Shown: positions 23,393-34,505 of the stretch, piece by piece
Layout: each line of letters starts with the position of its first letter
How positions within the stretch are numbered: position 1 is the stretch's first letter
Assembly (NCBI GenBank): GCA_023362775.1
Contig: JALMGJ010000016.1
Location: 1,371,001-1,435,000 of the forward strand
Source: Charina bottae
Lineage: Eukaryota > Chordata > Lepidosauria > Squamata > Charinaidae
Reading direction: 5' to 3'
DNA length: 64,000 nucleotides
Translations under genes and position numbers: made by a program
Notes under the pieces: model-generated
The model's database searches: none
Seen by the model: only the letters and a program-made list of their open reading frames with translations
Told to the model about the DNA's origin: nothing

Positions 23393-23863
23393 TTAGCACA
23401 ACCATGAAATGGGGCCCTTCACACACTTGGGACCCCAGGCCCAGGCACAAAGCCAGGTCTTCAAGGCCTTCCGAAAAGCCAAAAGGGTCAGGGCCATTCT
23501 AATCTCAGGAGGAAGGGTATTCCAGAGGGCAGGTGCCACAGCAGAAAAAGCACGTCTCCTGGTCCTTGCCAGCCAACGTTTCTTGGCTGACGGGACCCAG
23601 AGCATGCCCATCCTGTTGGACAGGATTGGACAGGTAGATACAACTGGGAAAAGATGGTCCCTAAGGTAACCCGGTCCCAAGCCATGAAGGGCTTTAAAGG
23701 TGACAACCAGCACCTTGAATTGCACCCAGAAACACACCAGCAACCAATGCAGCTCCCGAAGCAGTGGTGTTACATGTGCTGAGTGGCCAACACTATTTGC
23801 AACCCAGGCAGCTGCATTCTGCACCAGCTGAAGCTTCTGAATGCTCTTCAAGGGCAACCCCAT
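23393..23863 (-). pseudogene. CR1/L2-type ORF2 C-terminal domain
   Basis: The 156-codon frame reads MGLPLKSIQKLQLVQNAAA, VTPLLRELHWLLV, KALHGLGPGYLRDHLFP, RRRAFSAVAPALWNTLPPEI and LLAFRKALKTWLC. These are the standard blocks of the C-terminal domain downstream of the RT in this LINE family. Matching copies lie at 12.2-12.7, 38.2-38.7 and 47.2-47.7 kb. Confidence 0.85.
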
Positions 23864-24367
23864 GTAGAGCTTGTTTCAATAGTCCAAATGAGAGGCCACG
23901 AGGGCATAAGTAGTGCCTCCTAGTACAGGAATGGGCACAACTGGCACACAACCTGAAGGTATGCAAAGGCCCTCTTAGCTATGGCTGCCACCTACTCTTC
24001 CAGCAGGAGCCGTGAGTCCAAGAAGACCCGCAAATTGTACACCGGGTCCATCTGGGGCAGGCCCACCCCATCCAGGACCAAAGATGGAAAAACCTTGGTT
24101 CTGGAAGGCCCAAACACCAAAAGCCACTCAGCCTTGCTTGGGTTGAGCATTGTGCCCCATCCAGGCCCCTACAGCCTCCAGGCACTGAGACAGGACATCC
24201 ACATCATCACTCAGACAGCCTGGGAAAGAGATATATAGCTGGGTATCATCAGCATACTGATGATACCTCACCCCAAATTGTCAGATCACCTCACCCAGCG
24301 GCCTCATGTAGATGTTAAGTAAGAGGGGCAAGAGAACTGAGCCCTGTGGCACCTCACACAGTAGGGG

Positions 24368-25126
24368 TCATGGACTGGACCTCTCCTCTCCTACCAACAC
24401 TGACTGGAACTGACCCCGGAGGAAGGAGGAGAACCAGTGCAGCACAGTGCTGCCCATCCCCAACTCCTGAAGCTGGTCCAGAAGGATACCATGATTGATG
24501 GTATCGAAGGCCACCGAGAGGTCAAGAAGAGCAAAGATGGTTGCACTGCCCCCATCCCACTCCTGCCAGAGGTCATCCAAGAGCGCAATCAATGCCGTCT
24601 CAGTCCCATATCCCGGCCTGAATCCTGACTTAAAGGGGTCCAGATAATCTGCTTCATCCAGAGCCCTTTGAAGCTGCCGTGTGACCACTTTCTCAACAAC
24701 CTTCCCTAGAAAGGGGAGGTTGGAGACTGGACGGAAACTTTCCAGATTGGTTGGGTTGAGTGATGGGTCCTTCAGGAGGGGGTGCGCCACCACCTCCTTA
24801 AGAGCTGGCAGGACCACCCCCTCCCTCAAAGAGGAATTAACGACTGCCCAGACCCAATCACATGTCCCCTCCCAGGCAGCCTTGACTAGCCAGGAGGAGC
24901 ACAGATCTAACACAGAAGTGGCCGAACTAACAGCTACAAGAACCCTGTCCACTTCCTCAGGTTCAATGGGCTCAAACTCCTCCCAGATAACCATGCAAGA
25001 CTCAGACCCCATAGCCCCCACTGTCCTTGCATCAAGGCTGGAATTCAACGCAGAGCAGATGCGAGCAACTTTACCTGCCAGGTGCTCAGCAAATTCCTCA
25101 CTACAGCACTGAAGGTAGACCCCCAA
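24368..25126 (-). pseudogene. CR1/L2-type reverse transcriptase fragment (252 codons open)
   Basis: The frame reads LESFRPVSNLPFLGKVVEKV, QLQRALDEADYLDPFKSGFR, GTETALIALLDDLWQEW and the catalytic-Asp block ALLDLSVAFDTINHGILLDQ. The order and spacing are those of the CR1/L2 (Jockey superfamily) RT. The second catalytic box, YADDTQLY, lies 3' of this block in a decayed stretch. The open length suggests a moderately young copy, but frameshifts on both sides disable it. Confidence 0.85.
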
Positions 25127-25385
25127 ATTACTCCCTCCAAGGAGAGTCTAGGTCACCCAAAACAGGGCCGCTGGGTGGCTATCTGCAGATGCAATAAGAG
25201 AGACCCTGTTTGTTAAGTTGGGCTCTAAGAAGGATCAGTTGGGACTGTTGCTATTGTACCAGCCTCCCTGCTGCATAGCAACTTCCCTGCCTCCTTGACT
25301 CTGTAGCCGGGTTGGCGGTGAAGTTCCCCAGGCTTATGGTCTTGGAGGATTTCAACCTGCCTTCCTTGGGGGATTTCAACCTGAT

Positions 25386-27135
25386 TTCAAATAATTTTCC
25401 AACAATTAACACATTTTAAAATTTGTCCTAAAATATTCCAAGGTAAGATTTTGATGAATTTTAGAAAACACGCATCAAATATTTACCATTTGGTAAAGCA
25501 ATATTTACTAAATGTTTGTAAACAACCACTTGTATACCAATTTTTGGTCTATACCCAATAGATTTGTTTCCTTATTTAATTTTCTAGTTTATGAAATTGA
25601 CATTTCTAGGTTCCTTTTTCCTTTTATAATACTGTATCCTGAATTGCGTCAGTATACTGCATGTACCTTCTTGTTTGTGGGATGCAGGCAAGAGTGTGAA
25701 GCCTTGCATGATGGTCTTTAGCTTGTATAGAAGTATCTTTGGGGTTAAATGGGGCTTTGGTTGCATTTGTGGCATATTGGCCAAAACATGTCAACATTAA
25801 CCAATACTGTCCTTACTCTTACTAGGGAATTTTGCATGTGGCACTGGTGCAACTAAAGGTGATTCTCTAGCCTACAACTTTCCTATCTAATAAAAAATGT
25901 TATGAGAAAGTCTTGATTGACTGAAGCCATGAGAGCTGGCAAAGATTAATATCTATGGGTGGATCTGGTAACTATGACATATGGAAAATTGTGACTTGGA
26001 TGTAAGGTTTTATTCATGATAAAACCATGAATTAACATTTGAAATGAATGAAAGAAAAAGATATGTTGTACATCTGTGTAACTAACAGCATGGGGAAGTA
26101 TCATGTTTTGTGCTTGATATGGCTGTAATCGAGTCTCTCCAAATCTTAAAAACCTTATTCAAGGATTGGCTATTTGGGACTTCAATTTGATATGGTAATA
26201 GACTGAACATACAATTTCAGAACTTTCCTGAGTTCTGGCAATCTCTTTATCTTTTGGCTGCTTTATTCCTCTTTAAATTACCAGTATGCAATGTTATTTT
26301 TGACATTTATTATGGAGATTGAAAAAAGAAAAAGAAAAGAAACAGAGAAAAATACCGTTGTTTGAGGGGAAGGCAGCTGACTGAGTTGACATAAGTTCAA
26401 CTGACAGTTTATGTTGAACGTAGTCCACATCTCCACTTCCCATGCCAATGAAGAAAAAAAAATCTTGCAACTTTTAAAGCTTGTCTGTAATATACACTAT
26501 TTCAGAATGAGTGAATTTATGCAGATAAAAACTGAAGGGCATTACTTGAATCAGAAGTTCTAGTATTTGATTTAATGCTATAAACCAAGGAAAGGAAAAA
26601 AATAGTGCAGCTGAAAACTCTGGTGTTTCACATGAAACAAGAATTACTCAGCTTGAAAAATTTCATAATCAATGTGCTACAGACATAGAATCAGTTTTGA
26701 AAATAAAGACTATAGAATTAAATTACCCAGTTACAGGATCTCTATCATAGAAATAATTTACAATGTTGAAACATTGTTTATAACACTGAGCAAGGTTACC
26801 CCATAGCACTTTTCATGAAGAAATTTATACATGAGATTATAAAACTTCTGCCAGAGTATAAACTTGAAATTGAAGCACTTTATTATGTGAGTTTTCATTT
26901 CACTCTCCTCAAAAATCCAGGCCATTGTTATATGATTCCTGAGATCTAGACTATATAATATGTGCTCTGCATTTATCAGGGCAAAGAAGCTGAGGATTTC
27001 TCCTGATCTGCCTCCGCAGATAGCTCAGAAGTTGACATTATTTAATAAAACTTATATTTAATTGATTTAATTAATCCTCCCCCCATGTGTTTCTTTTGTT
27101 GAAGCTTGTTTTGCTTGTTTATCTTTGCTTTTTTA
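25386..27135. other. No recognised feature except a possible coding relic near 26.6-26.96 kb
   Basis: AT-rich. On the plus strand near 26.60-26.75 kb a frame reads ENSGVSHETRITQLEKFHNQ and then IESVLKIKTIELNYPVTGS. A second frame near 26.79-26.95 kb reads YPIALFMKKFIHEIIKLLPE. I do not recognise the protein. Confidence 0.3.
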
Positions 27136-29230
27136 TAAGAATTTTATTGAGTTTAAGCAAAGATAAAAACTACAAAAAAAACTACAAAAATAAAAATAAA
27201 AAGGGAGTGAAAAACAGAAAAAGAAAATATTTTTAGAGATTACATAACAAGATGACTTCTGACTTTCAACAACAAGAATATACCACAATTTCCATAATTA
27301 ATCCCTTACTCTGTCTAACCAAAATCACATTATTTCTATCAGTCATTCCATTAACACATTGTAAAAGTAAAAACAATTGTTCTTTCCCCTTATATATATA
27401 AAAAAGGAATAAACAAATATATAAACCTCCAAATCCACTTCCCCCCCAAAAAAGGAACCTATTTATTTAGTATTTCCTTCCTACCACTATTCTATATATT
27501 TCTAACCACTGTAATAAAAATCAAATTATATTTAAATTTTCTAATTTTCTACTTTTAATAGTATAACACTCTTAACCCTATTAAATCTATAACCAAACAC
27601 TAATTATTGTGTCTTATAAATCTTAAAAGATCAAGCAAACTTTAAAAAGAATAGAATACATGTTAATCCAAATCATTAAAGAAAATAAGAATCATACAAG
27701 CCTTAATATCAATCAACATACATATTCTTCATTTCTTATCCCACCTCAAAATAAACCAGAGCGTTTACTTGTCTCCATATTACACATAAGGCATTTTTCA
27801 TATAAAAGTCAAAGAGCCCAACTGAACCCCTTGCAAAGCCATATTCCTCAGCTAAAAACCTCCCACAAAAAGGAACTGCTTCGTTCCCAAAACAATCCTT
27901 CAGAAAAACAAGACCAACAATATATTGCAAGTCAAAATATATATATATTGATGTAATAGACAAGAAATATTCTTTAATATTATATATAGACCTAGCATGT
28001 AAGATAAAATTTTTAAAATACCATGACCAGATACAAATCGGAAGTTGACCAAATTCTGTTTCAGCTTTATCTTTTTTTCTTTTTTCCTTTACTACACTTT
28101 TTTATCTTTTCTTTTTTCTTGATTTGTATTTCTATTTTCTTTTCTGTTTCAAACTTTTATCTATGTAAAATTAAAATCTAATAAAATTTGTTAAAAAATA
28201 TATATATATATTGCAAGTCAAACTGTCTTAACTCCTTCAACACCAAAGTATATTAGTCTCCTGGCATTTCCTCGAAGCTTCTAATCTTGCTGTCAGTAAA
28301 ACCATCTTGCTCTTGATTAGACTCTTCTTCTTCCTCTAAAGTGTCCTCAACCAGTTGGCACATTTTAAAACTGATATTTTGTGCAATATCCCCAATATCT
28401 TGCAGAATAGTTTGGCAGGTATCATGGAGAAGCTTTTTAAAGTCCCAATGAAGCTCAGAACGAAACTCAGAGTATTTCTTTATGGTCATCCATGTTTCAG
28501 GCAGTAAATTATGGCGCCCCCTGGATAGTTAGCTACCACAGATAGGAGCTAGTGGGTTAATAGAAGGCTTCCAAAAGTTATTAAGTAAAACTGAGTGATA
28601 CTGACAAAAGAGAAAGTATTCTAGCCAGCAACTGCGGCACCCAAAAAAAAGTGGATAGAAAAACTAAAGTCTTAAAACAGCAAAGTCAACGTGTAGGAAA
28701 ATGTTAAGTCCTTCAAATTAATTACAAAAATAGTAATAGGGAGGTGATTATTTATTCTCAGTCCTCCTTAAAATTTAAATGGGAAGTAAGCCAACAGTTT
28801 TAGAAAAAAAATAAGATTAATCCAGAAATAACGATCAGCACCAAAAGAGTTCGTTTCTTCTTGCTGCAGAAAGCCTCTCTTAGGGTAGAAAAACTTAAAG
28901 AATATATACACTGGGTGATTTGGAAATGGGAAAGGCTCGACCTATTGTCCCTTTAGGGCTGCAGCACGGTCTGGAAAATGATGGCATCCCTGACTCCCGT
29001 CGTCCTCTTACCAGATTAACGCTAACACTGTTTGCAGTCCTCAGGCTACGAGCAACATTCTGAAGTACAAATGGTATGATTCCGAGCATTTTCTGTCTGT
29101 GAAAATGCTCTAGGGCACCAGGAAAAGCCTGCCTGCACCCTGAAAAAAACCTACGCTGTCAGGTCTGCCTGCAGCACTCGCAAGCAGAACTGTTCAGTCG
29201 GCCATATTCCCACTGGAAGTCCACTTGTCT
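27136..29230 (-). mobile_element. Probable L1 LINE, minus strand, internally deleted
   Basis: The left end reads ttttataagaattttattgagt, the reverse of an L1-type 3' end. Near 28253-28489 the minus strand has a 78-codon acidic, helix-forming stretch (LVEDTLEEEEESNQEQDG) that could be ORF1 N-terminal coiled coil. From 28.9 to 29.2 kb there is a more GC-rich leader-like region. No RT remains. The assignment rests on the 3' end and layout and is tentative. Confidence 0.4.
27937..28206 (+). mobile_element. L1 3'-end fragment nested in the previous element, 16-bp target duplication
   Basis: tatattgcaagtcaaa occurs at 27921-27936 and 28207-28222. The 270 bp between matches, in reverse, the 3' UTR of the L1 at 33.6 kb (T/C-rich tract, tttctgtttcaaac, then aaatctaataaaattt). 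A short 5'-truncated insertion by target-primed reverse transcription. Confidence 0.8.
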
Positions 29231-29759
29231 ATCTTTGGATACTAGTGTAAAAAGTCTTTTAATCCAAATGGTGAAGAGAGATTTTTCATGGGATAATCTG
29301 AATTAAATGAGTAGCATAGGTCACTATCACACACATATATACATGCACATGTATGTGTATTATACACATGCAAAGAATATATTAAAAAGACAACAAAATC
29401 TAGTCACAGAGCAATTTACAAGCTCAATATATATTTTTTACACTTTGCTCGAAAGATTTCAATATTTTACAGTCCTCAGCAGGAAGTATTCAGTATATAC
29501 TGCACCTTATGAAAATCTAGGGTTATCAAAGTAGAAATAGTCTTTTGCAAACTTCTGGATAAAAGATCAAGTATCTTACTCAAAATTCATCCAACTTACA
29601 GAAAATATTCTCTACCCACAAAAAACATATCCATGGAATGTACTCTAGAGACAAGGCTTTTTTTTTTAACTTGTAAACATTTTAAAGCAAATGAAATCCC
29701 AGATTCCCACCCGAACACAGTCTAGATCCTCATCTTAAACACATTAGGAATCCTGCCTG
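29231..29759. other. No recognised feature
   Basis: Includes an alternating purine-pyrimidine stretch (cacacatatatacatgcacatgtatgtgtattatacacatgc) near 29.33-29.37 kb and a T run at about 29.66 kb. The latter could be the poly(A) of the neighbouring minus-strand retrocopy, but no AATAAA sits before it. Confidence 0.35.
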
Positions 29760-29925
29760 ATTTTTTGTTGGTTGGCCTCTTATGATAAAATTTGTTCAGT
29801 TCAGGCTAACTTGGTTTTTCATTTTTACAAATATCCATTTAAGTGCCCTTCTGCACTCCAATGTATAATCTCTGCCTATATAGAGATAAAGGCGGTGCAA
29901 CAAATAATATTCAACAGTATAGTGA

Positions 29926-30267
29926 GGAAGCAGTTGCCCCTTCCCATTCCACAAGATACAGACCATTTCCCCAGTTTCAGTAGCTCCTGTTTGTATGTCC
30001 TTCCAGAGAACACCGGACTTGGAACTGTCTTCAAATATAACGAAGCAGCTCTGCTTAAGTTTATCTTTTTGATAGTTCCAAGATAAAAGAAGCCATCTGA
30101 CTATCTAGCTAGGACATCTTGACCTTCTTCAAATTTGCACACTGACTTTTTGGTTTTTGTCCATCCCGTGAGGAGAGTTTGGTCAAGGATGTTGGTGGTT
30201 TTTGGTTTTGGTGCAAAGGAGACCACTTGTGGACCACTGAATTGCCCACCCCCGTTGAGTCTCTCAT
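29926..30267 (-). pseudogene. MTF2: Processed pseudogene of MTF2 (Polycomb-like 2), internally deleted
   Basis: MTF2 is a PRC2-associated chromatin protein with an N-terminal Tudor domain, two PHD fingers and a C-terminal chromo-like tail. On the minus strand from ATG 30267 I read [18 protein letters not shown] and [16 protein letters not shown], then after a 1-bp slip [30 protein letters not shown], and after another slip [20 protein letters not shown] and GEMVC. These follow the MTF2 N-terminus and Tudor domain in order. The sequence then jumps directly to [11 protein letters not shown], the extreme MTF2 C-terminus, at about 29926-29958. The PHD fingers and the rest of the protein are missing. 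A Tudor Trp is a TAG at 30101-30103. Coding runs without introns, so this is a retrocopy. UTR-derived sequence probably extends to about 29.76 and 30.54 kb. Confidence 0.85.
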
Positions 30268-30560
30268 TCAGTCTCTGCAGTTGGGCCACCTGCTTCATAC
30301 AGGGAAATCAGTATGCTTGATTTCAACCCTTCAACCAACCCTTCAGCCTGGCTTCTCACTGCCCTCCAAGGGGAAACGTGCACGAGTGAGGGGAGAAGGG
30401 AGGCGAGCAAGGGGCTCAAGCCCGAGGCAGCCTCACGGACAGCCTGGCTACACAACAACACTTTGCCATTTTGCTTTCCCATGGAGGAGAAGCTGATGCA
30501 TTGTGGGAAACACAAAGGAGCTGCTTCAACGATGCCTACTAAATGAGTAGCAGTCTTCAT
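30268..30560 (-). other. Probable 5' UTR portion of the MTF2 retrocopy
   Basis: Upstream of the retrocopy start codon the DNA becomes GC-richer with scattered CpGs (for example cccgaggcagcctcacgg), unlike its AT-rich surroundings. This suits a 5' leader copied from a CpG-island promoter transcript. The 5' end and target duplication were not found. Confidence 0.4.
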
Positions 30561-30739
30561 CTCTCCCTCCCTCCCTTTCTGTATGATTTTCCCATTTTTA
30601 GAGGGATATACACCATCTTTCCTGATCAGTCATTCCTAGCTCCAATGGCTTTAATGCACTTGCTTGCACTTTCTTGGACTGAACTTGGTTTTTTTCAAGT
30701 TCATTTACTCCATTTGAAGACTTATTTACTTCATTATTT

Positions 30740-30820
30740 TTTAAAAATTCTATTTATATGGCCACCTATCTCGGAAAGTGAATTTGGGTGACAAACACAA
30801 TTTAATAATAACAACAAGTA
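30740..30820 (-). repeat. CR1/L2-type LINE 3'-end fragment
   Basis: Plus strand tttatatggccacctatctcg followed by gaatttgggtgacaaacaca matches the reversed 3' signature of the LINE at 23.25 kb. Confidence 0.6.
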
Positions 30821-31705
30821 ACTGATGTTTTCTGAACCTCCTTAACACCCTGAACAGTTTGTTACCTTCAATCATCAAACTTGGCCAGGTAATGCCTCTC
30901 CTCACTTACAAAAAATTAAAAAGCATTTATCTCAGCACTGATCCCTGCAGGCCACACTTGAGCATCTTTCCAGTTTGAAAATTGTCCAGTACCTCTATAA
31001 TACTTTCTGGGTCCTTAGTCTGTTACCCATTCATTAGACAATCTAGGCTCTTATGTCATATCTGCTGAATTTGCTCAGGAGTCTTTAGGTGAGGGATTAT
31101 CAGCACTACAAGCTGGACCAGATCAGGAAACCAATTCCATAGGAAGACTAGAACTATATTTTATTGAGATAGGCTATAGTAACAGAATCTTACAAGTCTG
31201 CCTGTATTTTCCTTTCTCTCCTTCTTATATAGCAGGGAATAAGGGAAGAGTCGCTCTAAGTCTCTTTCTCATACTCTACTGCCCACTTGGGCTTAACCCA
31301 TGCTTCTTCTGCTTATTGTTTTCTAACGGCTTCTGGCTGCTTTCACTAAGGTTACTTCTATGGCTCCCACAGGGATATTACTACAATTTTTTTGAAACTC
31401 CAAGTATACAGTATCTTCTGCATCATTCTGGGTTGTTGTTGTTGTTGTTGTTTTGGCCAGATTTCCTATTCTCCTACCCCAGCCCACTTTCTTTCTTGGG
31501 AAAGGGTCTCATTTGAGATTCTTTTGTGATTGCTGCCCTCTTACTCTTATGACCTGGAAATATATGTCATAATTCTGAAATTATGAATGTGAAATTTGGG
31601 GGTTTGAAAGTTGCATTGTGGAGAACTTCAAATTAAAATAAACAAAAACAGTGCTACTCTTACTGAGCACTCCTCCCCCAAGAAACAATTGGAGAATTTC
31701 TTTTT
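30821..31705. other. No recognised feature; short (TTG)n
   Basis: (TTG)n at about 31432-31452. No repeat family or coding region recognised in the rest. Confidence 0.4.
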
Positions 31706-31715
31706 ACTCTTACTG

Positions 31716-32012
31716 AGGCTGACCATACGTTACGGGACAGTCCCGTTTTTTTTTACCTTTTCTGGTCCCTACCGTCTTTTTCTTTAAAAACTCAATTTTG
31801 TCCCGTTTTCGAAGGGGTGGAATGCGTGTGTACGCGTGTGCTGACATGCGTGCCTGCGCATGTGTGTGCATGTGCCAGTGTGTGTGCTGGTGTGCACACC
31901 TGCGTGCATGCTGGTGTGCATGCCTGTGCGCGCACACGTGTGCCGGTGTGCCAGCACACGCACGTGCGCACGTTAGGGTCCCATTTCCGTCTCAGGGAAA
32001 TATGGTCAGCCT
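31716..32012. mobile_element. Non-autonomous TIR element (297 bp), 10-bp direct repeats at its ends
   Basis: Perfect 12-bp terminal inverted repeats AGGCTGACCATA...TATGGTCAGCCT. The 10-mer actcttactg stands immediately outside both ends (31706-31715, 32013-32022), and a third copy lies 40-odd bp to the left at about 31.65 kb. Inner ends contain the palindrome cgggacagtcccg and a related gtcccatttccgtctcaggga. No coding capacity. The superfamily is unclear; hAT-like is possible, with 8 of the 10 bp as the true duplication. Confidence 0.7.
31823..31972. repeat. Alternating purine-pyrimidine GT/GC tract
   Basis: About 150 bp of gtgtgtgcatgtgc, tgtgcgcgcacacg and similar units, nearly strictly alternating and CpG-containing, inside the TIR element. 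Such sequence can adopt Z-DNA. Confidence 0.85.
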
Positions 32013-32022
32013 ACTCTTACTG

Positions 32023-33331
32023 CAGTCACAACTGCCCAGAAGTAGAACAGAAAATTTTGCAAGGGCATTTGCATCTCTACTGACTATATTTCTGTCTCTG
32101 TTTTCTCCATTCTTCAAGAAAGAGTGGGATTATCAGGAAGATGTAGGAAAATGGAAGATAATCTACTCAGAATTTGTTTAGAAACATTTTTACCCTCATG
32201 AGAAGGGATTCTTTAATGTTGCTACCAGAATGCAATTGAGGACAATATCTTTATGTCCATATCTCCATTCACATTGCATATGGGTGTTGCAGTTTATAGC
32301 TCAGTGGTAATGCTTGTGCAGAAGATGGCTACCACGTTGGGGTAGTGTGCAGAAGATGGCTATCATGTTGGGGTGGATCTGGAATCTCCCTGGCCTTAAA
32401 TTCCACAGAGCTGCTAGACCAATGGATTGCATGAGTATAAAACAGCTTCTTATGTCCCTGTGCTCCTATATTAGATTTAGTCATAAAATACTTGCTTTAT
32501 TGAAAAGGAGTTCATTGACATGCTGTCCCCCTCCCCCTCCCCTTCTAGAAGACTTTGAGAAATGCTTTGCATCTGTAGAAATTATTCCAGAGACAGCAGG
32601 AGTTGCTAAAATAGATTAAATTAATGGACCTGACTCACTTTCTCACAGCATGATTCACTTTAATTGATTATACTATATACAAACTTAAATTACTAATATC
32701 AGTGCTTAGAAGAAAATGAATATTTAAAGAAAAATCCTTTGTGTAGGCATAATAAATTAATATATTTGAATAAGCTATAATTTGTGATAGGCATTAAAAA
32801 GACTTTTTAACATATATTTCAAATAGCTTCAGGAAAATAAATATACACACAAAAAGAAATAAAATAAGTTTACTCTCTTTCTCCATATATATCAGTCCTA
32901 TGGTGAAGCTATGATTTACCCTTTATTATGGATTCATTCTGTTTTGAATTCTGAAAGCTAAATCCAGTTTAATGAAATATAAGAAGCCTCTTGAATGCAA
33001 AATTGACAATAAATACAAGATTAGTTGAATACGAACACTATTCCAAGCCCCCCTGCAAATTTATCCACAGTCTACTAGCCCACCAAAGACTTGTATTAAC
33101 TACAAGTAATTTGCTTAAAGTACAGATGTTTTATTAAAAAGAGACTACATGAGAGAGGAGAATATACTATGAAACTGCCAAAAGAATTAATTCTTGCCCA
33201 CAACATAGTAAATGTAGTTTACTGGTAAATTATAGAAGTTAATGGCATTTACAGTGTTGATAGTGCTGATCTCTGTGATTTCTTGATTTTATACATACAT
33301 TTGTCTAGCTTTTAATAATTGACTATCATAC
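32023..33331. other. No recognised gene; a short tandem duplication
   Basis: gtgcagaagatggctaccac and its near copy gtgcagaagatggctatcat are adjacent at about 32.31-32.37 kb (29-bp unit). The rest is AT-rich without recognisable features. Confidence 0.4.
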
Positions 33332-33341
33332 TGTAAGTCAA

Positions 33342-33566
33342 GAGAGCCAGTTTGGTGTAGTGGTTAAGGCATCAGGCTGGAAGACCATGAGTTCTAGTCC
33401 CACCTTAGGCACAAAGCCAGCTGGATGACCTTTGGCCAGTCACTCTCTCTCAGCCCTAGGGAGGAGGCAATGGTAAACCACTTCTGAAAAACCTTGCCAA
33501 GAAAACTGCAGGGACTTGTCCAGGCAGTCCCCAAGAATCGGGCATGATTGAACGGATAAAAAAAAT
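33342..33566 (+). mobile_element. tRNA-derived SINE (Sauria/Squam type), 10-bp target duplication
   Basis: tgtaagtcaa flanks the element (33332-33341, 33567-33576). The head carries RNA polymerase III boxes: an A-box-like tggtgtagtggttaagg and a B-box-like gagttctagtccc about 45 bases apart. The body (ccttgccaagaaaactgcag, gacttgtccaggcagt) is that of the tRNA-related SINEs common in squamates, which are mobilised by BovB. A short A-rich tail ends it. Confidence 0.85.
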
Positions 33567-33618
33567 TGTAAGTCAAATACCATTTCCCTCAGAAAATGAA
33601 ATGATTAAGTGAAATTCT

Positions 33619-34505
33619 TTTTTTAAAAAAATTTTTATTGAGATTTTAAAATATACATAGTTAAAAGTTAGAAATGAAACAGAAATGGAAATACAAATCA
33701 AAGAAAGAAAGAAAAAAGTGTAGAAAAGCAAAAGAAAGAAATAGAAAAGGATATAGAAATTAGTCGACTTCTGATCTATCTATGGTCATAGGAATAAAAA
33801 AAAGATTTTTCTTACATGCTAGCTTTTGATATAATATTCATATACATTTCTTGTCTAATATATTTTATTTATATATAATCTAATCATCAAAACCCCATGC
33901 AAGCTTTGCTCCACCTGCATTTTGCAAATAGTCCATCAACGGTTTCCACTCTTTAAGATAGTAACGGTTGGAATTTTATTTTAGTAAACATGTCAATTTA
34001 TCATTTTCTGCCATATCCATTAATTTTAACATCCATTATTGTATTGTTGGTAAGGTTTGATTTTTCCAATTTTGTGCATAGAGAAGCCTTGCTGCTGTAG
34101 TCATATACTGTATAATTCTAATAAAATATTTATCTATTTGTACATTTCCTTCAAATTGTAACACAAAGTAAATTTTAATCCTTTATTCCACATATCTTCC
34201 CATTGTTGTATTTGTATATTATGACCAATATTTTTGCCCATTTTTTTACTCCTGATATTTTTACTCCTGATACAGTCTTTAACTTGTTCCTCCACCATTT
34301 CTCCTTTTAACAATAATTTATACATTTTAGCAATTAATTGGTCATCTGTTTCACATAATTGTATCTTGAATTCCGATTTAGTTTGTTCAAATTCCAAGTT
34401 TTTTTTATCTAATTTAAATTTCTCTATAAGTTGCATACAGTATAAGAAAGCCATTGAAAAGTATATCCTTCTTGAGCAAGCTCTTTTCAAAAAAAAAAAG
34501 AAGAA
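33619..34505 (-). mobile_element. L1 LINE 3' fragment (ORF2 C-terminus and 3' UTR), 16-bp target duplication
   Basis: gattaagtgaaattct occurs at 33603-33618 and 34506-34521. The minus strand encodes, at 34134-34490, KFKLDKKNLEFEQTKSEFKI, QLIAKMYKLLLKGEMVEEQV and WEDMWNKGLKFTLCYNLKEM. This is the L1 ORF2 region 3' of the RT. It then continues with stops (YMTTAARLLYAQNWKN, EWKPLMDYLQ) to an A/G-rich 3' UTR and a tail at 33.62-33.64 kb. The duplication length and 5' truncation are normal for L1. Confidence 0.85.

Larger units (their letters stand above)
23227..25385 (-). mobile_element. CR1/L2-type LINE with an inverted 5' segment
   Basis: The 3' tail is (tttatttatttatttattc) at 23.23 kb, next to the family 3' signature (ccagtgactctgggtggctaac). 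The minus strand then carries the ORF2 C-terminus (23393-23863), a decayed middle with QYADDTQLYIS (about 24.24-24.27 kb) and the RT (24368-25126). From about 25.15 to 25.38 kb the plus strand instead reads endonuclease-like sequence (LVKLGSKKDQLGLLLLYQPP, then LMVLEDFNLPS). A 5' segment placed in reverse after the RT is what twin priming during target-primed reverse transcription produces. Confidence 0.8.

Noticed and set aside
31798..32181. A 127-codon Cys/Val-rich frame
   Set aside because: It is a translation of the alternating GT/GC tract of a TIR element.
33342..33410. A possible tRNA gene because of A- and B-box-like sequences
   Set aside because: No cloverleaf with a proper anticodon stem or acceptor stem. 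The body and target duplication show a SINE.
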